64,000 nucleotides of DNA from Sycon ciliatum (Eukaryota > Porifera > Calcarea > Leucosolenida > Sycettidae): the NCBI RefSeq assembly GCF_964019385.1, contig NC_088655.1:6108658-6172657 (forward strand), given 5' to 3'. The notes beneath the pieces are model-generated. The model was not told the DNA's origin, did no database searches, and was given only the letters and a program-made list of their open reading frames with translations. A program made the translations under genes and the position numbers. How positions within the stretch are numbered: position 1 is the first letter of the stretch; each line of letters starts with the position of its first letter. Positions 61,132 to 64,000 of this stretch are shown one piece after another.

Positions 61132-63440
61132 GTCTTGGCTGGACGGAAGCTTGGGCTGATCTGACTTCCAGAGGAGGCCTGTCTCATACCGGTCACCAAC
61201 GCGAACCGTGGTGTCAGGATACTTTCAGCACGGATCATGGCCTTTGGCTTGCCAGCAGAAGCAGACGGAACAACGCCAAAGTTCTCAATGGTGAATGACT
61301 CTTTCACTAGTTGGTGCAAATCCGACTCAGGCTGCCAGATGTAGTAGATCGCCTCCGGTTCGAGTTGATCTTGGTGAGTCCGGGCTCCAATGCGACCGTG
61401 CACTACCCAACCAAGAAGGGTTCTCGTCAGCATAGGTGCATTTGGCGGGCCTTCGACGACTTCACGTGCCACTGTGAGGTGTCCATTGTCTTGCCCAATG
61501 AGCATCCTCGGTTGTACTGCTGGGTACGACGCCACTCTGGAGTCATCTAAATGAGGCCATCGACTCACCAGCCCTCTGCCATCTATTGACTGCGAATGCA
61601 ACTTGAGGTCCTTGGCTGTTCTCACATCATCCATTTGATGCTGGGTGCCATCGCTGCCATTGACCACTACAGAGACTCTGCATGACGAGTTGTCCGTGTG
61701 CGTCGTCGAATTCGTCCACGCCATATGCAGGGGATCCGACTGTCCAACAGCACCTATGTCATCCGCTAAGGCCTTGTCCATTAGCGTGACAGTTGAGGCT
61801 TCGTCCAGCAGAGCAAGTGTCTCCACACAGCCCTTTGGGCCACTAACCGTCACTGGCAACACTCTCAGCAACACTCGGGTTGTACCAGGAATACCAGTGT
61901 GCCCACAAGTGTCGACTGGCTTCTCTGCGGCCTTGCCCTTGTGCAGGAGCACATGATGGTGGTACTTGCAGTCAGGCTCACTGCACTGCTTCCTGCTGCC
62001 ACACTCCCTGGTAGCGTGTCCACTGGCCAGGCAAGAAAAGCAAAGACGATGACGTTTTACCAGCTCAAAACGGGCTTTCTGGACAAGCTTCGTGAATGTT
62101 GAACACTTACTGAGGGCATGCCGCACTTGTTTGCAGCAAAGGCAGGCTGACTGAGTTTTACTGGTTGCACTTGCTGGTGCCGTCGCTGCTGCTGTGCTGT
62201 GTACTGTCGAAACTTCCTGGTGACTGTACACCCGCTGCGTCTTGTCGGTTCGGGTACTCGGCAGATCCACGACGCGCACAGCTGCTTCAGCCTTGTCCGC
62301 CAGCCACAAAGAAAACACTCGCAAGCTGATGTCATGGCTACCCTGACGCACAAGTACTTCTCCCCACTGCAGTCGCAGGGATGTTGGCAACCTACCAACA
62401 AGCTCTTGACGTAGCTGAGGGTTATACATGTGACCTTCACTTCGAAGGTGCTCCATGGTAGTAACTAGAGTCGTCACAGCAGTGGACAGGTTGATAAGAC
62501 TATCAAAGTCTCCTGGCTTGAACTGTCCAATGGCCTTGGCTTTCCCGATCATGGCAGCAATCACAGCATCCGGTCGACCAAACCGGCTTTCCAGGACCTG
62601 GAGTACCGTCGGCAGGTTCTCCGGCACGCTGAGCATCGCTCCGACGGCAGACTTGGCTGGGCCTTTTAGGCAACGTTGCAGACGAATTACATTCTCCGAT
62701 GGCGAAAACCCACACTCGTCTGACGTCCTCTGGTAGGTAGAGGCGAATATGGGCCACTCCTCCGAGTCGCCAGAGAATGGCGGCAAGTCACGACCAACCG
62801 TCTGTCGGATCAGAAACTTCTGCATGCCGTTTGCTGCTTGCGCTGGGTGCAGGCCTCCAGCCTCAGGACTCTCCTGAGCTGGCTTTGTTGCTGTTGTCCC
62901 TGCCGCAACTGGCGCAAGTGTGGCGTGTGCAGTGCCGGGTTTCTGGGTCTCTACCCAATGCCTAGTAGCGGTCAAGGCGGACTTTCCCGGAAGTTTACAC
63001 ACTGTTTCTAATCGTGGCTGAGATGAGCTTACTTCTACTTTATTCTCCTGGCCAGAGCTGATCAACGACGCTGCTGATCGGGTAGTCGACGATGCCAACA
63101 ACGGCCTCAAATGCTGAGTCGGCGCACTGGATGCAGGACGAGACGATCGTCGCGAACGAGAGGACGAGGTGTTTTCGATTTGGGCATGGCGCGCCTCCAA
63201 CTCCAATTCAAGCAAATGCCTCTGCCTGTCCAGTCGTTCTTGCGCATCCGCCTCCTCAATTGCCATCAAACGTCGTGCCATCTCCAAATTGGCCTCCGCT
63301 TTTTGCCGTTTCACGGAGGAGGACGATCTCATCGATGAGGCGAGTGAGGCAGGGGATGCTTGCAACTCCAGCTCAGCAGCCTGCTCGGCGACATCGGCCA
63401 TATCCGTTTCGCCCTTACCTCTACGATTTCGCAGCATCAT
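61113..63440 (-). CDS. gag: BEL/Pao gag and protease
   Basis: An open frame of 775 codons. The N-terminal 130 residues are coiled-coil-like and Arg/Ser-rich. A DUF1759-type gag region follows (LPPFSGDSEEWPIFASTYQ; LKGPAKSAV; LESRFGRPDAVI). Then come zinc-knuckle motifs (CLCCKQVRHALSKC; CFSCLASGHATRECG; CSEPDCKYHH) and a DUF1758-type aspartic protease with LLDEASTVTLMDKAL; most relatives have Gly where Ala occurs here. The frame ends 19 bases inside the pol ORF, and moving to the pol frame needs a -1 shift. The start is the first ATG pair at 63440, about 50 bp from the primer site. Confidence 0.92.
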   Translation of the reverse strand: MMLRNRRGKGETDMADVAEQAAELELQASPASLASSMRSSSSVKRQKAEANLEMARRLMAIEEADAQERLDRQRHLLELELEARHAQIENTSSSRSRRSSRPASSAPTQHLRPLLASSTTRSAASLISSGQENKVEVSSSQPRLETVCKLPGKSALTATRHWVETQKPGTAHATLAPVAAGTTATKPAQESPEAGGLHPAQAANGMQKFLIRQTVGRDLPPFSGDSEEWPIFASTYQRTSDECGFSPSENVIRLQRCLKGPAKSAVGAMLSVPENLPTVLQVLESRFGRPDAVIAAMIGKAKAIGQFKPGDFDSLINLSTAVTTLVTTMEHLRSEGHMYNPQLRQELVGRLPTSLRLQWGEVLVRQGSHDISLRVFSLWLADKAEAAVRVVDLPSTRTDKTQRVYSHQEVSTVHSTAAATAPASATSKTQSACLCCKQVRHALSKCSTFTKLVQKARFELVKRHRLCFSCLASGHATRECGSRKQCSEPDCKYHHHVLLHKGKAAEKPVDTCGHTGIPGTTRVLLRVLPVTVSGPKGCVETLALLDEASTVTLMDKALADDIGAVGQSDPLHMAWTNSTTHTDNSSCRVSVVVNGSDGTQHQMDDVRTAKDLKLHSQSIDGRGLVSRWPHLDDSRVASYPAVQPRMLIGQDNGHLTVAREVVEGPPNAPMLTRTLLGWVVHGRIGARTHQDQLEPEAIYYIWQPESDLHQLVKESFTIENFGVVPSASAGKPKAMIRAESILTPRFALVTGMRQASSGSQISPSFRPAKTWLSTV

Positions 63441-63489
63441 TGCTGAGTTTCTGTAATCTGAAGGCTGTATATTTCTTTAGAACTGCTCA

Positions 63490-63506
63490 TCCGGCTCGAA
63501 GGACCA
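63490..63506 (-). promoter_or_regulatory. Primer-binding site (tRNA-Tyr type)
   Basis: The minus-strand TGGTCCTTCGAGCCGGA directly abuts the 5' LTR. It is complementary to the 3' end of eukaryotic tRNA-Tyr (CCGGCTCGAAGGACCA), 17 matching bases. Confidence 0.85.
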
Positions 63507-64000
63507 TGTTGCGGCCCTGTGGCCATGGTAGACAAGATTTCCTTCGAACCATTTCTTGTTCTTTACAAAGTGGAATAAAAACTGAAACTCAAAGAGTTCT
63601 GAAAGGCAAAGCGCGACACGCGTACATGTAGCCTCAAACAGAAAAGCTGCCAGCGCAAAAGGAAACATGCAGCCAAAAACATGCCTAGCTCTGACGTACA
63701 TCGTAGAGGTCACTGCGCATCCGGTACCGGTGCACTGCGCCCCAAAGCCAAAGGTGCAGGCACGGCGCCCCAAGGAGTGACGACATCCATAAACTGCATC
63801 GCGTCATGCAGATAGAGCGATAGCGTACAAAGTACAAACAAAACAAAAATAACTGAGAGAAGCGAAAATAAATAAATCGAAGAGAAGAAGCGAGAGAGAA
63901 GAGAGAAGGAATTTAATTCTAATTATTTAGAGCTGGACAGATATTATCAAGGAGACATGCAGATACACAATAGAATCGACTCGACTGCATGTAGAGTAGC
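63507..64000 (-). repeat. 5' LTR of BEL/Pao retrotransposon (partial)
   Basis: It matches 57298-57790 closely. The window ends about 125 bp before the outer end, so the target duplication cannot be checked on this side. Differences include extra GTACCG near 63722 and GATAGC near 63820. Confidence 0.93.

Larger units (their letters stand above)
57298..64000 (-). mobile_element. BEL/Pao LTR retrotransposon, 5' LTR cut by window end
   Basis: The minus-strand order is 5' LTR (63507 to beyond 64000), tRNA-Tyr-type primer-binding site, gag-protease ORF, RT-RNase H-integrase ORF, polypurine tract, 3' LTR (57298-57916). The domain order with integrase after RT and the DUF1759/DUF1758-type gag-protease are diagnostic of BEL/Pao. 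No envelope gene is present. The near-identical LTRs and long ORFs suggest recent activity; the one flaw seen is a frame change between the two ORFs. Confidence 0.93.

Noticed and set aside
57970-63440. Endogenous retrovirus with envelope
   Set aside because: The domain order and gag-protease type are BEL/Pao, and there is no room or frame for an envelope gene between integrase and LTR.

Overview
This is eukaryotic, repeat-rich, non-coding-dominated DNA. The animal (metazoan) call rests on a BEL/Pao LTR retrotransposon, a GIY-YIG Penelope-like element, a P-superfamily DNA transposon, tRNA-derived SINEs and many TA- or TTAA-flanked inverted-repeat elements, all typical of marine invertebrate genomes. 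A sponge or similar basal metazoan is plausible, but nothing here fixes the species. There is one 200-N assembly gap (10497-10696). No rRNA, CRISPR or bacterial operon is present, and no convincing complete host gene was found; the best host-gene hints are a small Myb/SANT-like ORF (304-642) and a possible last exon (40193-40512).

Layout. 0-12.9 kb: short non-autonomous elements (TIR elements at 1300-1636, 2003-3104, 3374-3991, 7973-8382, 10945-11423; SINE 4300-4601; foldbacks) and a cluster of B-box-bearing repeats (7.85-9.6 kb). 12.95-27.31 kb: one ancestral tandem array of a 57-bp satellite, now cut into four blocks by three unrelated insertions: a 7.4-kb P-superfamily transposon (13092-20483, 8-bp target duplication), a 5'-truncated LINE (about 21494-22840) and a retrotransposon with a restriction-like endonuclease (24159-26724, 12-bp target duplication). 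29.4-32.6 kb: a second, 42-bp satellite, also invaded by a truncated element of the endonuclease type. 33.7-38.25 kb: simple-sequence DNA, including perfect (AC)n tracts of 1.1 and 2.0 kb on either side of a zinc-finger coding fragment.

42.2-46.97 kb: a Penelope-like element (minus strand) with a GIY-YIG domain and two hammerhead-ribozyme motifs downstream; its ORF is interrupted by a 998-bp piggyBac-like element with a TTAA duplication. 46.97-50.48 kb: a large inverted-repeat element with arms of roughly 0.75 kb. 51.3-54.9 kb: two minisatellites (13-14 bp and 12 bp). 55.34-57.03 kb: a TTAA/TIR element containing a second, TA-flanked element. 57.3-64.0 kb: a nearly complete BEL/Pao retrotransposon on the minus strand; its 5' LTR runs off the window.

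The most notable system is the P-superfamily transposon. It has perfect 34-bp terminal inverted repeats, and removing it together with one target copy restores a satellite monomer. It carries two convergent genes: a four-exon transposase with an RNase-H-like catalytic core and two C2H2 fingers, and a spliced SAP-domain protein that appears to be broken by a one-base frameshift. The hammerhead pair, whose arms covary, is the second.
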